DNA from: Mariprofundus ferrooxydans PV-1
GTDB lineage: Bacteria; Pseudomonadota; Zetaproteobacteria; Mariprofundales; Mariprofundaceae
NCBI RefSeq assembly: GCF_000153765.1
Contig: NZ_DS022294.1
Location: forward strand, 682,836-746,835
Direction: 5' to 3'
Length of the DNA: 64,000 nt
The position numbers and the translations under genes were made by a program. Shown one piece after another: positions 1 to 8,491 of this stretch. The notes under the pieces were generated by a model that did not search any database, was not told the origin of the DNA, and was given only the letters and a program-made list of their open reading frames with translations. Within the stretch, counting starts at the first letter, position 1, and the number at the start of each line of letters is the position of its first letter.

Positions 1-581
1 TAATCCAGTTTGTTTTGCTGCGCCGAGCACAGATCCTGATCGGGATCATCGAAATAGGCGCAGGAATAGACCATCTCCGGATCCAGCCACAAGCGGTAAA
101 ATTCATTTGAAACATCGTAATGGTGGGCGATACTGCTCTGGCAGTTGCGCTGCCTCTTTTCTGCAGCGCGCACAGCAGAAGCTTCCTTTTCTATCGTTGC
201 AACCGGAATACGCAGCGCTTCCCGCATCAATCGGAAACGCAATGACAACGACAGTTCGAGCTCCTGCAGGTAATCGCTAATGCCGAGCAGCAGCTCCATA
301 TCGCCTTCCACGTCAACATATCCGCCCAGATACGCCTCAGCCAGGCGGATCACATCCTGATGCAAAACAAGATCCCGCAACGGTGCCGACCGTCTGAAGA
401 TAACGCGGCATGGGCTGGCTTCATCGCCGATCACCGTTTCACCGGTCCATAAAGCCGCTGCCACCGGCCCGCTGTAAGCATCCAGCAGCGTATGAAGAAT
501 AACTCTGGCAGCCACCGTTGCTGCCAGCGGCTCGGTTGCTGTCATGGCCGCACTTGCAGGCAGATCATGACTGGTGCTCAT
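1..581 (-). CDS. cfa: Cyclopropane-fatty-acyl-phospholipid synthase, N-terminal part (runs off window)
   Basis: SAM-dependent enzyme that adds a methylene bridge across double bonds of membrane phospholipid acyl chains. The ATG is at 581 and 193 codons are visible before the window edge. The last visible stretch contains HHYDVSNEFYRLWLDP followed by MVYSCAYF, the hallmark start of the SAM-binding catalytic domain of this family; the first 130 residues match the N-terminal lipid-binding region in style. Its start overlaps the end of the YHS gene by 17 bases, so it is probably the last gene of the copper operon and translationally coupled. Placement beside metal efflux suggests membrane hardening under metal stress, which is inference. 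The C-terminal half is not visible, so activity cannot be judged. Confidence 0.88.
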   Translation of the reverse strand, partial: MSTSHDLPASAAMTATEPLAATVAARVILHTLLDAYSGPVAAALWTGETVIGDEASPCRVIFRRSAPLRDLVLHQDVIRLAEAYLGGYVDVEGDMELLLGISDYLQELELSLSLRFRLMREALRIPVATIEKEASAVRAAEKRQRNCQSSIAHHYDVSNEFYRLWLDPEMVYSCAYFDDPDQDLCSAQQNKLD

Positions 582-867
582 GATCCGCCTGACTTATGTG
601 CTTGTTGATAAACAGCGTCGGTTGGCCGTCAAACTGATCCAGGCATTTTCGCGAACAGAAGCGGTAAAGGTTGCCCTCGTGCATCACCCCATAGCCTTTT
701 TTCGGATCAACCTCCCTGCCGCACACCGGGTCGATGAATTTGCCCTGAGCCGTATCGTTTTTTACTGCATGGTCACCGTGACCATGCACCATATGAGCAC
801 CGCAGCCAAAACGCATCATCACATAAAACAGCAATGCGAAGACGATAAGCGAGCCTAATCCTTCCAT
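565..867 (-). CDS. Small membrane-anchored YHS-domain protein
   Basis: A 100-residue protein with one N-terminal membrane segment (about residues 4-20), a His-rich linker (HMVHGHGDH) and a YHS/TRASH metal-binding domain from about residue 44: DPVCGREVD, then YRFCSRKCLDQF. The C-x(n)-C-x3-C pattern is the expected metal-binding set of this family, which occurs in copper chaperones and copper ATPase tails. Start ATG at 867 has AGGAGG seven bases upstream. It sits between a small ORF that overlaps its start and cfa, which overlaps its end, in the copper operon. A role in binding copper at the membrane is inferred from domain and context; specificity cannot be read from sequence. Confidence 0.8.
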   Translation of the reverse strand: MEGLGSLIVFALLFYVMMRFGCGAHMVHGHGDHAVKNDTAQGKFIDPVCGREVDPKKGYGVMHEGNLYRFCSRKCLDQFDGQPTLFINKHISQADHEHQS

Positions 868-998
868 ATTCTACCTCCTTGGCTGGTCATGATAATAAAG
901 GCCAGATACTGGGGATGACAGATGAGGGCATAGATGCCGGAATTGACCAGCAGCAGCGTCCACAGGCCATAATCATAGGAAACGGCAGGTGCGGTCAT
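855..998 (-). pseudogene. 47-codon ORF resembling the N-terminus of a membrane methyltransferase-like protein
   Basis: ATG at 998 to TAG at 855 encodes one hydrophobic segment with YDYGLWTLLLVNSGIYALI. This resembles, from memory, the opening of a longer family of isoprenylcysteine carboxyl methyltransferase-like membrane proteins found beside YHS and heavy-metal genes. Nothing after residue 20 continues that family, and the ORF overlaps the start of the YHS gene by 13 bases, so I read it as a remnant. It could instead be a genuine small membrane protein. The stretch from 999 to 1133 shows no other coding signal. Confidence 0.3.
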
Positions 999-1133
999 CA
1001 GCCTATCGCCTCGCTATCCAGCAGGAAGCAGGAAGCAGGTCATGTCATCATGAGAGATATTCAGGCATCGCACAATAACCTCCGGTCTGTGTCTGTCCGT
1101 GGGGTAGTATAGAGGGTTGGTGTAACACACAGG

Positions 1134-1541
1134 TCAAGTATCCATCGCATCAATGAGTCGACAAATCGAGCCCTCGTCCGGCATGCCATCTTCCATGCTC
1201 TGCCACTGACTGTCTGCCAGCTCCATCCGATCCTGTAATGCCAGCAGTTCATCTATGCGCTGACGGTTTTCTTCGATGCGTCGCCGGATGATTGCCCTCA
1301 CCCGTGGGCAGGGGGAATCCCCGGCCTCCGCATCGGCGAATACATCGGTGATTTCAGCCAGCGTAAAGCCGAGCGACTTGGCGCGGCAAATAAATCGCAA
1401 GCGGTCGACATCCAGCATAGAAAACCGGCGATAACCATTCACCGGATCGCGAACAGGGCGTAGCAACCCGGTTCGTACATAATAACGTACCGTATCCGGT
1501 GTGACGTTGACTGCCGTAGCCAAACCCTTGACCGTCATCAT
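1134..1541 (-). CDS. MerR-family heavy-metal-responsive regulator
   Basis: A 135-residue MerR protein. The N-terminal winged helix (residues 3-70: VKGLATAVNVTPDTVRYYVRTGLL, then NGYRRF) binds DNA; the long dimerisation helix follows (about 80-115). Cysteines sit at SPCPRV, the place of the ligand cysteine of divalent-metal sensors such as ZntR, and at SICRLI near the C-terminus. The paired Cys of the CueR loop (C-x7-C) is absent. MerR proteins activate by untwisting promoters with long spacers. It is the same strand as the efflux genes, only 9 bases behind the PII-like gene, so it is the product of the operon it probably controls. The metal sensed cannot be assigned from this ligand set. Confidence 0.85.
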   Translation of the reverse strand: MMTVKGLATAVNVTPDTVRYYVRTGLLRPVRDPVNGYRRFSMLDVDRLRFICRAKSLGFTLAEITDVFADAEAGDSPCPRVRAIIRRRIEENRQRIDELLALQDRMELADSQWQSMEDGMPDEGSICRLIDAMDT

Positions 1542-1550
1542 ACCCAGACC

Positions 1551-1880
1551 TCAGTCAGCACTATCGACACACGGTTCGGATCGGGTGCGGATGTGATAGA
1601 ATTGTTCTACCGGCAGGATGCCTACGATGCCATCACCGGACATGCCGGTATGCGCCGCGTCCATAATACAGCGGGCAATCGCATTCGCCTCGGACGTCTG
1701 GCAGAAGATTTCGATGCGGGCATGACGGCATGTCATGTCATGCCGGTAAAAGTTATGATATTCACCGTAGCCGCGCACCTGAGTGACGCTGAGTCCGGAA
1801 ACGTGCATGGCATTCAGCGCTTTTTCTACCTCTTCCAGTTTCTCACTTATGATAATAGCCATCACTTTTTTGTATTTCAT
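1551..1880 (-). CDS. PII-like signalling protein of the metal-efflux-associated group
   Basis: A 109-residue protein of PII size. It opens with MKYKKVMAIIISEKLEEVEKAL, matching the first strand and helix of the GlnB fold, then VTQVRGYGE where classical PII has the T-loop base, and ends with GDGIVGILPVEQFYHIRT, the family's G-D-G-(K/I)-I-F-V-x-P-V-E signature region. The T-loop tyrosine for uridylylation is not recognisable. A PII subgroup (PII-NG) is known to sit beside heavy-metal RND genes; this gene fits. ATG at 1880 has GGGAGCAG six bases upstream, which excludes a longer upstream start. Ligand and partner (perhaps CusA or an uptake step) are unknown. Confidence 0.75.
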   Translation of the reverse strand: MKYKKVMAIIISEKLEEVEKALNAMHVSGLSVTQVRGYGEYHNFYRHDMTCRHARIEIFCQTSEANAIARCIMDAAHTGMSGDGIVGILPVEQFYHIRTRSEPCVDSAD

Positions 1881-1890
1881 GTCCTGCTCC

Positions 1891-2394
1891 CTATCCCTTT
1901 GCCGGTGGTTTATTGCAGCAGGCGGCATCGCCTGTTGCCAGATTATCAAGCTCATTTTCTTCGGTGTATTGAACCCAGCCGCGCTTGAGCCGTGCGGCCC
2001 AGCCGCTGCCAAGTGCCGCGCCTGCATCGGCCAACGCCCGCTCCATCTGTTCGGCCGTCGCCTCCAACAGATCGTATGTGATGGCGACATCACGGCCATT
2101 CACCTCCACATCCCTGACGCCCATCATTTGCTTCATAGTCTGGATCAGTTGCGCCTGCATCTCTCCCTCAATGACCTGATCCAGAGAAAACGACCTTCGC
2201 TTGATGATCTCCCGACCGGCAGACTTTGCCGATTGTCTGCCCAGATACAGCTGCGGACGGGCGATAAAGTTTTCCCTGCACTGAGGGGTGCAGAAGTAAT
2301 ATTCAATGCCGGTATGTTCAGCATGAACCGTTGAATCTTTCGCATCCATGCCGCAAACCGGGCAGGTATGTTCTTCCATATGCATCAATTGCAT
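1891..2394 (-). CDS. YHS-domain protein with HMA-like C-terminal region
   Basis: 167 residues. The first 50 form a YHS/TRASH domain (HTCPVCGMDAKDS, then YYFCTPQCRENF). Residues about 75-130 look like a ferredoxin-fold heavy-metal-associated region (MMGVRDVEVNGRDVAITYDLLEATAEQMERALADAG) but lack the CxxC metal loop of classical HMA domains. The C-terminus ends with a CC pair and a short tail. No signal peptide, so cytoplasmic. GGAGG lies five bases before the ATG. The gene starts 2 bases after the AhpD-like stop and ends 10 bases before the PII-like gene. Likely a cytoplasmic metal chaperone or scavenger; inferred from domains and context. Confidence 0.75.
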   Translation of the reverse strand: MQLMHMEEHTCPVCGMDAKDSTVHAEHTGIEYYFCTPQCRENFIARPQLYLGRQSAKSAGREIIKRRSFSLDQVIEGEMQAQLIQTMKQMMGVRDVEVNGRDVAITYDLLEATAEQMERALADAGAALGSGWAARLKRGWVQYTEENELDNLATGDAACCNKPPAKG

Positions 2395-2396
2395 GA

Positions 2397-2966
2397 CTAG
2401 CCTCCATCACTGTTTTTGTTTTTCGCGGGCAGGCAAAATCCCTGCGGCTCCACGCCGAGTGCTGCGTTGAACTTGCTCGACATATTCTGAAAGGCAATCA
2501 GCCCTGTTAACTCGATTATAGCATCGTCATCAAAGTAGCGGCGCAATGCCGTGAAAAGATTCTCACCCGGCTGTTGATCGGAGCATGTTACCGCCTCGGC
2601 ATAGACCAGCGCCGCCTGCTCGCGCGCGCTGAACAAACCGCTTTCCCGGAACTCGGTCAGTTTATCGAATTTTTCTCTCTCCACCCCGCGCTTGAGCACC
2701 GTGGCTGAATTGATGTCCACACAAAACCTGCACCAGTTGATCTGGGAGACGCGCACAGTGACCAGTGATCGCAGCGCGGGTTCCAGCGGTGATGAACGCC
2801 GATCCAGAGCCCCGTACAGCAGGGCCAGCGAGCAGAACACCCGAGGCGTGCGCCCCCACAAACGCGCCGGCTCCAGTACCTGCCCGTAGCGCCGTCTCTG
2901 GTTCCAAAAGAACAAGCGCACATACCACGGGAAGCGGTAATCAGTGGGCGTTGTGATTGCGCTCAC
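2397..2966 (-). CDS. Carboxymuconolactone decarboxylase/AhpD-like family protein
   Basis: 189 residues, helical, with the AhpD core: SLVTVRVSQINWCRFCVDINSATVLKRG, including the CxxC pair typical of peroxidase-type members, followed by the family helix ALVYAEAVT. AhpD-like proteins are thiol reductases that recycle peroxiredoxins or react with alkylhydroperoxides. The start codon appears to be GTG at 2966, with no clear Shine-Dalgarno. It is inside the copper operon, so protection against copper-driven peroxide or thiol damage is a reasonable inference. Substrate is not readable. Confidence 0.75.
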   Translation of the reverse strand: MSAITTPTDYRFPWYVRLFFWNQRRRYGQVLEPARLWGRTPRVFCSLALLYGALDRRSSPLEPALRSLVTVRVSQINWCRFCVDINSATVLKRGVEREKFDKLTEFRESGLFSAREQAALVYAEAVTCSDQQPGENLFTALRRYFDDDAIIELTGLIAFQNMSSKFNAALGVEPQGFCLPAKNKNSDGG

Positions 2967-3014
2967 TGGATATAGCCCTCAGCCTGTAGATAATGGTTAT
3001 CGAGGCTGTTCATT

Positions 3015-3674
3015 TCAAACTTCCGGCGATGGCCCGGGCTCAAAAAAGCCGCAGAAAGGCGCACGCGCATACCAGCCCGTCATTTCAAGCAGCAAAATGA
3101 TAAATACGCCGACCAGTGACGCCAGCAGCAAGCCGGCTGCCGGGCCGAACAGCCACATGACGCTCGCTTCGGCTGTCTCCCCTCCCATGATCACGGTACG
3201 AAAACCCATCAGAATCCAGGCCACCGGATAGACCAGCGCGCCAATGCCAAAGGTCCATGCCAACGCTTTTTTCCAAACGCTCTTCACGGTTGTAAAAGCG
3301 ACAATCAGCAATAGCCCTGTGACAAGGATGCCCAACCCCATCCAGTGAATATGGCCGCGCAGCAGTCGCTGCATGGCATCCATGGCCGGGCTGCCGGTGT
3401 GGGAATGCTGATGCAGGGCATCGGGCTCTCCGCTGTGGTGGTCTGATTCAGCGCCGTGCATGTTCATCCCCGTTTCCTGGGCCATCAAAGCAGATTCCTG
3501 CTTCTCGAATCCGCCGTGAAGTTGCTCATGGTGGGTCGCCAGATAGCCGGCCCACGATATACCCAGAATCATCGCGGCTATAGCCATCAGCAATCCATGT
3601 CGTACAGGTCGGATGACCGCCCATATCACGGCACGCATAGCGCCGGTTTCAATGCCTGTCGATTGAGGACTCAT
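3015..3674 (-). CDS. His-rich multi-pass membrane protein of unknown function
   Basis: 219 residues with an N-terminal membrane segment (about 25-46), a long His/Met-rich periplasmic loop (HHEQLHGG, MNMHGAESDHHSGEP, LHQHSHTG) and three further membrane segments (about 107-128, 135-158, 170-197). I do not recognise the family. The loop composition suggests copper binding on the periplasmic face. ATG at 3674 overlaps the stop of the preceding gene as ATGA, with GGAGCG just upstream, so the two are translationally coupled. Could be a copper-storage or copper-relay membrane partner of the preceding periplasmic protein; this is inference. Confidence 0.65.
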   Translation of the reverse strand: MSPQSTGIETGAMRAVIWAVIRPVRHGLLMAIAAMILGISWAGYLATHHEQLHGGFEKQESALMAQETGMNMHGAESDHHSGEPDALHQHSHTGSPAMDAMQRLLRGHIHWMGLGILVTGLLLIVAFTTVKSVWKKALAWTFGIGALVYPVAWILMGFRTVIMGGETAEASVMWLFGPAAGLLLASLVGVFIILLLEMTGWYARAPFCGFFEPGPSPEV

Positions 3675-4207
3675 TTATTCGCTCCCTGCGCCTGATAGTC
3701 AATGCCACCAAAATGCTTGACGCCATCCGCCGTTTTGAACAGCAGCATCAACTGATGCTTGCCGGGGTGATCCAGGTTGTAGCCGGCCATATACCAATCG
3801 CCCATTTTCTTCAGCATTTTGGACTCTGATTTTCCATTGGGATGCACCACCTTGGAATTGGCCACGAGATTCGTTACTGCCTTTCCGCCCTTTTCAAATT
3901 TGATCATTACATTGTGACTCGGGGCATCCTGCCCCTCGCCCGAATGGTGACTGGCTCCATGCTTCATTCCCGCCATGGCTTTCATGATGTGAAAACTGAC
4001 GGTGTAGCCGTCTATTTCCTTTTTGACCATAAAAGCACCCTTGGCGACTGCCATACACGGGTTTTCCATATCGACATGCATGCTATGCATCGAACAAGGA
4101 TTGACTTTATCCATAGGCATAGCGCCATGCATATTCTCGCCGGCCATGGCCGGCTGGCTCATCGCCACTGCCAGTAGCGTGCTTAATACCAAGCTTGTCT
4201 TCTTCAT
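3671..4207 (-). CDS. Periplasmic Met/His-rich protein, probable copper-binding
   Basis: 178 residues with a clear signal peptide (MKKTSLVLSTLLAVAMSQPAMA, cleavage near 22). The mature part starts Met/His/Cys-rich (GENMHGAMPMDK, CSMHSMHVDMENPCM) and has a second His-Met patch (MAGMKHGASHHSGEGQDAPSHN) before a beta-rich C-terminal domain ending HFGGIDYQ. The composition is that of periplasmic Cu(I)/Ag(I) carriers, but I do not recognise a named family. AGGAGG lies about seven bases before the ATG. The EGQDAP segment and its DNA hairpin also occur near the C-terminus of CusB in the same operon. Likely hands copper to the CusCBA pump; inferred. Confidence 0.65.
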   Translation of the reverse strand: MKKTSLVLSTLLAVAMSQPAMAGENMHGAMPMDKVNPCSMHSMHVDMENPCMAVAKGAFMVKKEIDGYTVSFHIMKAMAGMKHGASHHSGEGQDAPSHNVMIKFEKGGKAVTNLVANSKVVHPNGKSESKMLKKMGDWYMAGYNLDHPGKHQLMLLFKTADGVKHFGGIDYQAQGANK

Positions 4208-4253
4208 ATGATTCCTCCTGCTTTCAATGTTTTCTCTTCAGCTTTCATTACGT

Positions 4254-4832
4254 CTATCGCGCGCCGGGAGTGCCGGCGCTTGACTGCTCCGGGATTTTTC
4301 CGGTGTTATAAATAGTATTCAGAATACGGACGGTTATTGGCGAAGCCCAAGGGAATCCACCCATGATTTTTTCCAAATAGACACCGCGCCGGTTGATGAT
4401 GAATGTCTCGGGATACTTGAACACGCCCAGCTGCGGCCCTGCCAGCTGCTTACCGCCTTTATCCCAGTAAATCGGAAAGGAGACATGCTTCTCTTCGATA
4501 AATTTGCGCACATCTTCTGCCTGATTATCCGCCGCCAGACCAACCACTATGAACTTATTGGCTGGCAGCAGACGGGAGAGTCGGATCAGATCCGGCATCT
4601 CCTTGCGACATGGCGGACACCATGTCGCCCACACATTTAAAATAATCACTTTGCCGGCAAACAGGTTGTGACTATCCACCAGCTTGCCATCCAATGTACC
4701 CATCTTGAATATCGGCATCGCCTGACCCTTGACCGGCAGCGCTTTGCCGGAGCTATCCGGATCAACCGAGCACGCGGCCAACAAGCCAGCCAGCAGCATA
4801 AGCCCGATGATTCGTGTCATGCAGCGTAGCAT
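4254..4832 (-). CDS. TlpA/ResA-type thioredoxin-fold lipoprotein
   Basis: 192 residues. A lipoprotein signal (LMLLAGLLAAC, lipidated Cys at about 21) anchors it to a membrane. The thioredoxin domain carries the redox motif WATWCPPCRKEMPDL and the cis-proline region KYPETFIINRRG. TlpA/ResA proteins reduce disulfides in periplasmic partners, often in copper delivery. The gene starts 3 bases after the DUF411 stop. Here it may keep cysteine ligands of the DUF411 protein or other copper carriers reduced; that link is inferred from adjacency. Confidence 0.82.
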   Translation of the reverse strand: MLRCMTRIIGLMLLAGLLAACSVDPDSSGKALPVKGQAMPIFKMGTLDGKLVDSHNLFAGKVIILNVWATWCPPCRKEMPDLIRLSRLLPANKFIVVGLAADNQAEDVRKFIEEKHVSFPIYWDKGGKQLAGPQLGVFKYPETFIINRRGVYLEKIMGGFPWASPITVRILNTIYNTGKIPEQSSAGTPGAR

Positions 4833-4835
4833 GGC

Positions 4836-5321
4836 TTAATACCGGTGAAACACAGTGGTAGTTCCATCCTTGTCAAAGGCCAACACATCATAATCCTGCG
4901 GCGGCTGACCAACGCTCTGCATACCTGGTGATTTCATCGGCATGCCCGGTGCGGTCAGCCCGATGACATTGGCCGGGCGCTCCTTCAGCAGCCGCTCGAC
5001 ATCGGCAGCAGGGACATGGCCTTCGATCACATAACCATTCACAATGGCTGTATGGCAGGATGCCAGTTTATCGGTGATGCCGTACTTCGCCTTGATCACA
5101 TCCATATCATCACGCTTGTTCACCGTGACGCTAAAACCATCCTTGCGCATGTGCTCGGCCCAACCGCTACAGCATTCACAGGCGGGGGATTTGTACATCA
5201 CAACTTCATGATTCATTTTCGCAACCTGCGTTCCACTGCCTTCAGCTATAGCGACAGCACTGGTAGAGCCGAACATCACACTTACCAGGGCTAACATCCA
5301 AGTGCATTTATATAGTTTCAT
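4836..5321 (-). CDS. DUF411 metal-binding protein, exported
   Basis: 161 residues with an N-terminal signal sequence (about 1-26) and the DUF411 domain: VVMYKSPACECCSGWAEHM, KYGITDKLASCHTAIVNGYVIEGHVPA, and IGLTAPGMPMKSPGM. Conserved Cys at ACECC and SCHT and the Met-rich PGMPMKSPGM strip are the typical features of this family, which is linked to copper resistance and storage in several proteobacteria. Its ATG overlaps the CusA stop (ATGA), so it is made together with the pump. Role as periplasmic copper scavenger is inferred. Confidence 0.85.
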   Translation of the reverse strand: MKLYKCTWMLALVSVMFGSTSAVAIAEGSGTQVAKMNHEVVMYKSPACECCSGWAEHMRKDGFSVTVNKRDDMDVIKAKYGITDKLASCHTAIVNGYVIEGHVPAADVERLLKERPANVIGLTAPGMPMKSPGMQSVGQPPQDYDVLAFDKDGTTTVFHRY

Positions 5322-8300
5322 ACGGTCTCCTTATCTTTCTTGATAATTTGTTTTTCCCTGAACTGCAGAAGCATGCCGTAGATCACCGGCAGCACGACCA
5401 GGCACATGAGCGTTGTTGTGACCATGCCGCCGATCATCGGAGCCGCGATACGTTGCATTACATCGGAGCCTGTACCGCCACCCAGCATGATCGGCACCAG
5501 CCCTGCAATCACCGCCGTGGCGGTCATCGCAATCGGCCTTACGCGCTTGGCAACACCGGCCTGCACTGCGGCGCGCAAAGCATCCGGCGCCAGTTTTCCG
5601 CCTGCATCCTCACGCCTGAGCGCCACCTCCTGATCGATAAAGGTCAGCACCAACACACCAATTTCGGCCGCCACGCCGGCCAGCGCAATAAATCCGACAG
5701 CTACCGCCACGCTGAGATTGAAGCCCAGCCACCATACCAGCCAGAAACCGCCGATCAGTGCAAACGGCACCGACAACATCACCACCACCGGCGCCATCAG
5801 ATTGCCGAAGTTGAAGTAGAGCAGCAGAAAGATCAGCAACAGCGTAGCCGGAATAACAATACGCATTTTAGCTGCTGCCCGCTGCATGTACTCAAACTGA
5901 CCGGACCACTCCAGCGTATAACCTGCCGGTATCTTTACCTGATCATGAATCGCCTGTTTGGCCCGGGCTACATAACCGCCGATATCGCTGGAGCTGATAT
6001 CCACATAGACCCAGGCATTGGGACGCGCATTCTCGCTCTTGATCACTGGTGGCCCCCGGTGCACACCGATCTCTGCTACGGCAGCCAGCGGTATCTGCGC
6101 CCCGGTCGGTGTCGGTATCAATACACGTTTCAGTGCATCAGGGTCACTGCGGTAATCACGCGGATAGCGCAGGTTAACCGGATAACGCTCCAGTCCCTCC
6201 ACCGTTTGCGTCACATTCATACCGCCAATGGCCGACTGGATCACATCTTCGATATCACCGATGGTCAATCCGTAGCGCGCTGCCTTATCGCGCTGGATAT
6301 CGATATCCAGATAATAACCGCCGGCTGCACGGTCACTGAAGGCCGAAGTTGTCTCCGGCAGCGTTTTGACCGCACGCTCTATCTGCATGCCGACGTCCTG
6401 CAACACATTCAGATCCGGTCCCGACACCTTGATGCCGATCGGCGTCTTGATGCCGGTGGAAAGCATGTCGATGCGTGTCTTGATCGGATACGTCCAGGCA
6501 TTGGCCAGCCCCGGAAACTTGATGGCAGCATCCATCTCCTTCATCAAGGCTTGCGTGGTTTTTTCCGGATTGGCCCAATCCTTCTTCGGCTTCAACCGAA
6601 TAATGGTTTCCACCATGGCCAGAGGCGCGGCATCGGTAGCTGTATCCGCGCGTCCGATTTTGCCAAAGACGGATTCAACTTCCGGAAAGGTTTTCAGTAT
6701 CTTGTCCGTTTGCTGCAATAGCTCTTTGGCCTTGGTAATTGAGATACCGGGGAAGGTGGTCGGCATATAGAGAATATCACCTTCATCCAGCGGCGGCATA
6801 AACTCAGAGCCAATTTTCGCCAACGGCACAGCCATCGAAAACAGCAGGGCAATGGCAATCAGTATCGTCACCCACTTATGCCGTAAAGCAGCTGCCAGTG
6901 TTGGCCCGTGCATCCATTGCAGCGCGCGGTTTACCGGATTCTTCTCCTCCGGCATCACCTTGCCGCGAATAAACCAGCCCATCAGCAGCGGCACCAGGGT
7001 CACCGCCAGCAGGGCAGACCCCAGCATGGCGTAGGTCGCGGTGAAGGCCAGCGGCTTGAACAAACGGCCCTCCTGCGCTTCCAGCGTGAAGATGGCCATA
7101 TAGGACACAGTGATGATCAGCAACGAGAAAAACAGCGCCGGGCCCACTTCTCTGGAGGCCCGGCCAATCGCCGCCCAGCGCTCGTTGATGCTCAGTACAC
7201 TACCCTTAACGTGCTCCGACTGCTCCAGATGCTTGTGGGCATTTTCAATCAGCACAATCGCGCCATCCACCATCGCACCCAGCGTAATCGCGATACCGCC
7301 AAGACTCATGATATTGGCGGCCAGTCCCTGCCACTGCATCAGCATAAAGGCGATCAACACACCCAGTGGCAGCGTGATAATGGCCACTAGGGCTGAACGT
7401 GCATGCATCAGGAACAACATGCAGACGAGCGAAATAACCAGAAACTCCTCAAACAACTTGTCCTTGAGGTTTTCCACCGCACGCTCAATCAGGCCGCCAC
7501 GATCATAGGTAGGCACGATTTCCACGCCTTCGGGCAGACCGGACTTCAGCTCTTCCAGTTTTTTGCGTACAGCTTCAATGGTGGTCAACGCATTTTCGCC
7601 GTAACGCATAATGATCACGCCGCCGGCTACCTCTCCTTCACCATTGAGCTCGGCCAGTCCACGGCGCAATTCAGGCCCCAGATGCACATGCGCCACGTCG
7701 CGCAGCAATATCGGGGTGCCATGCGCATCCACCCCTACCGGAATGGACTCCAGATCAGGAATTCCTTTCAGATAACCCTTGCCGCGCACCATGTATTCGG
7801 TTTCACCCATTTCAATCAGGCGTCCGCCAACATCGTTATTGCTGCGCTTGATGGCATTCCTGACCCTGGCCAGAGGAATGCCATATTCGGCCAGCGCATT
7901 GGGATCGACTTCCACCTGATATTGCTTCACAAAGCCGCCAATGGAGGCGACCTCGGATACGCCGCGTACCGTTTGCAGCGCATAACGCATATACCAGTCC
8001 TGAATGGAGCGTAGCTCGGCCAGATCATGCTTGCCGGATTTGTCGACCAGCGCATATTCATACACCCAGCCCACACCGGTGGCATCCGGCCCCAGTGTCG
8101 GCGTAACGCCATCAGGCAGACGCCCGGCCACGTAGTTCAGATATTCCAGCACGCGCGAGCGCGCCCAGTACATATCCGTACCATCATCGAAGATGATATA
8201 GACGACGGAAAACCCGAAGAATGAGTAACCGCGCACCACCTTGGAGTGCGGCACAGCCAACATCGCAGTGGTCAGCGGATAAGTGACCTGATCCTCGACC

Positions 8301-8491
8301 ACCTGCGGCGCCTGACCGGCATATTTGGTGAATACAATCACCTGCACATCGGAGAGATCGGGAATGGCATCAAGCGAGATATTTTTCACAGCAAAAGCGC
8401 CGGCAGCGATGAGCAGGCCGGTGAAGATAAGCACGATTAACTTGTTGCGCAGGCTGGCATCAATGATTTTCGCGATCATGGCTGGCTCCAC
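5318..8491 (-). CDS. cusA: CusA-type Cu(I)/Ag(I) RND efflux pump
   Basis: 1057 residues, full length for a heavy-metal RND inner-membrane pump with 12 membrane segments and two large periplasmic domains. Proton relay region: GGIAITLGAMVDGAIVLIENAH. The three methionines that bind Cu(I)/Ag(I) in E. coli CusA (573, 623, 672) have equivalents at 576 (LYMPTTFPG), 626 (LAMVETI) and 676 (IDMLSTGIKTPIGIKV), which points to monovalent metal rather than zinc or cobalt. It works with CusB and the outer-membrane channel as a tripartite pump driven by proton flow. Start ATG at 8491, or possibly the ATG at 8479 (MIAKIID). Its stop overlaps the DUF411 start. Confidence 0.95.
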   Translation of the reverse strand: MEPAMIAKIIDASLRNKLIVLIFTGLLIAAGAFAVKNISLDAIPDLSDVQVIVFTKYAGQAPQVVEDQVTYPLTTAMLAVPHSKVVRGYSFFGFSVVYIIFDDGTDMYWARSRVLEYLNYVAGRLPDGVTPTLGPDATGVGWVYEYALVDKSGKHDLAELRSIQDWYMRYALQTVRGVSEVASIGGFVKQYQVEVDPNALAEYGIPLARVRNAIKRSNNDVGGRLIEMGETEYMVRGKGYLKGIPDLESIPVGVDAHGTPILLRDVAHVHLGPELRRGLAELNGEGEVAGGVIIMRYGENALTTIEAVRKKLEELKSGLPEGVEIVPTYDRGGLIERAVENLKDKLFEEFLVISLVCMLFLMHARSALVAIITLPLGVLIAFMLMQWQGLAANIMSLGGIAITLGAMVDGAIVLIENAHKHLEQSEHVKGSVLSINERWAAIGRASREVGPALFFSLLIITVSYMAIFTLEAQEGRLFKPLAFTATYAMLGSALLAVTLVPLLMGWFIRGKVMPEEKNPVNRALQWMHGPTLAAALRHKWVTILIAIALLFSMAVPLAKIGSEFMPPLDEGDILYMPTTFPGISITKAKELLQQTDKILKTFPEVESVFGKIGRADTATDAAPLAMVETIIRLKPKKDWANPEKTTQALMKEMDAAIKFPGLANAWTYPIKTRIDMLSTGIKTPIGIKVSGPDLNVLQDVGMQIERAVKTLPETTSAFSDRAAGGYYLDIDIQRDKAARYGLTIGDIEDVIQSAIGGMNVTQTVEGLERYPVNLRYPRDYRSDPDALKRVLIPTPTGAQIPLAAVAEIGVHRGPPVIKSENARPNAWVYVDISSSDIGGYVARAKQAIHDQVKIPAGYTLEWSGQFEYMQRAAAKMRIVIPATLLLIFLLLYFNFGNLMAPVVVMLSVPFALIGGFWLVWWLGFNLSVAVAVGFIALAGVAAEIGVLVLTFIDQEVALRREDAGGKLAPDALRAAVQAGVAKRVRPIAMTATAVIAGLVPIMLGGGTGSDVMQRIAAPMIGGMVTTTLMCLVVLPVIYGMLLQFREKQIIKKDKETV

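Noticed and set aside
5348-6721. 457-codon plus-strand open frame
   Set aside because: Antisense to cusA; its product is His/Arg-rich without any known motif, a shadow of codon bias in cusA.
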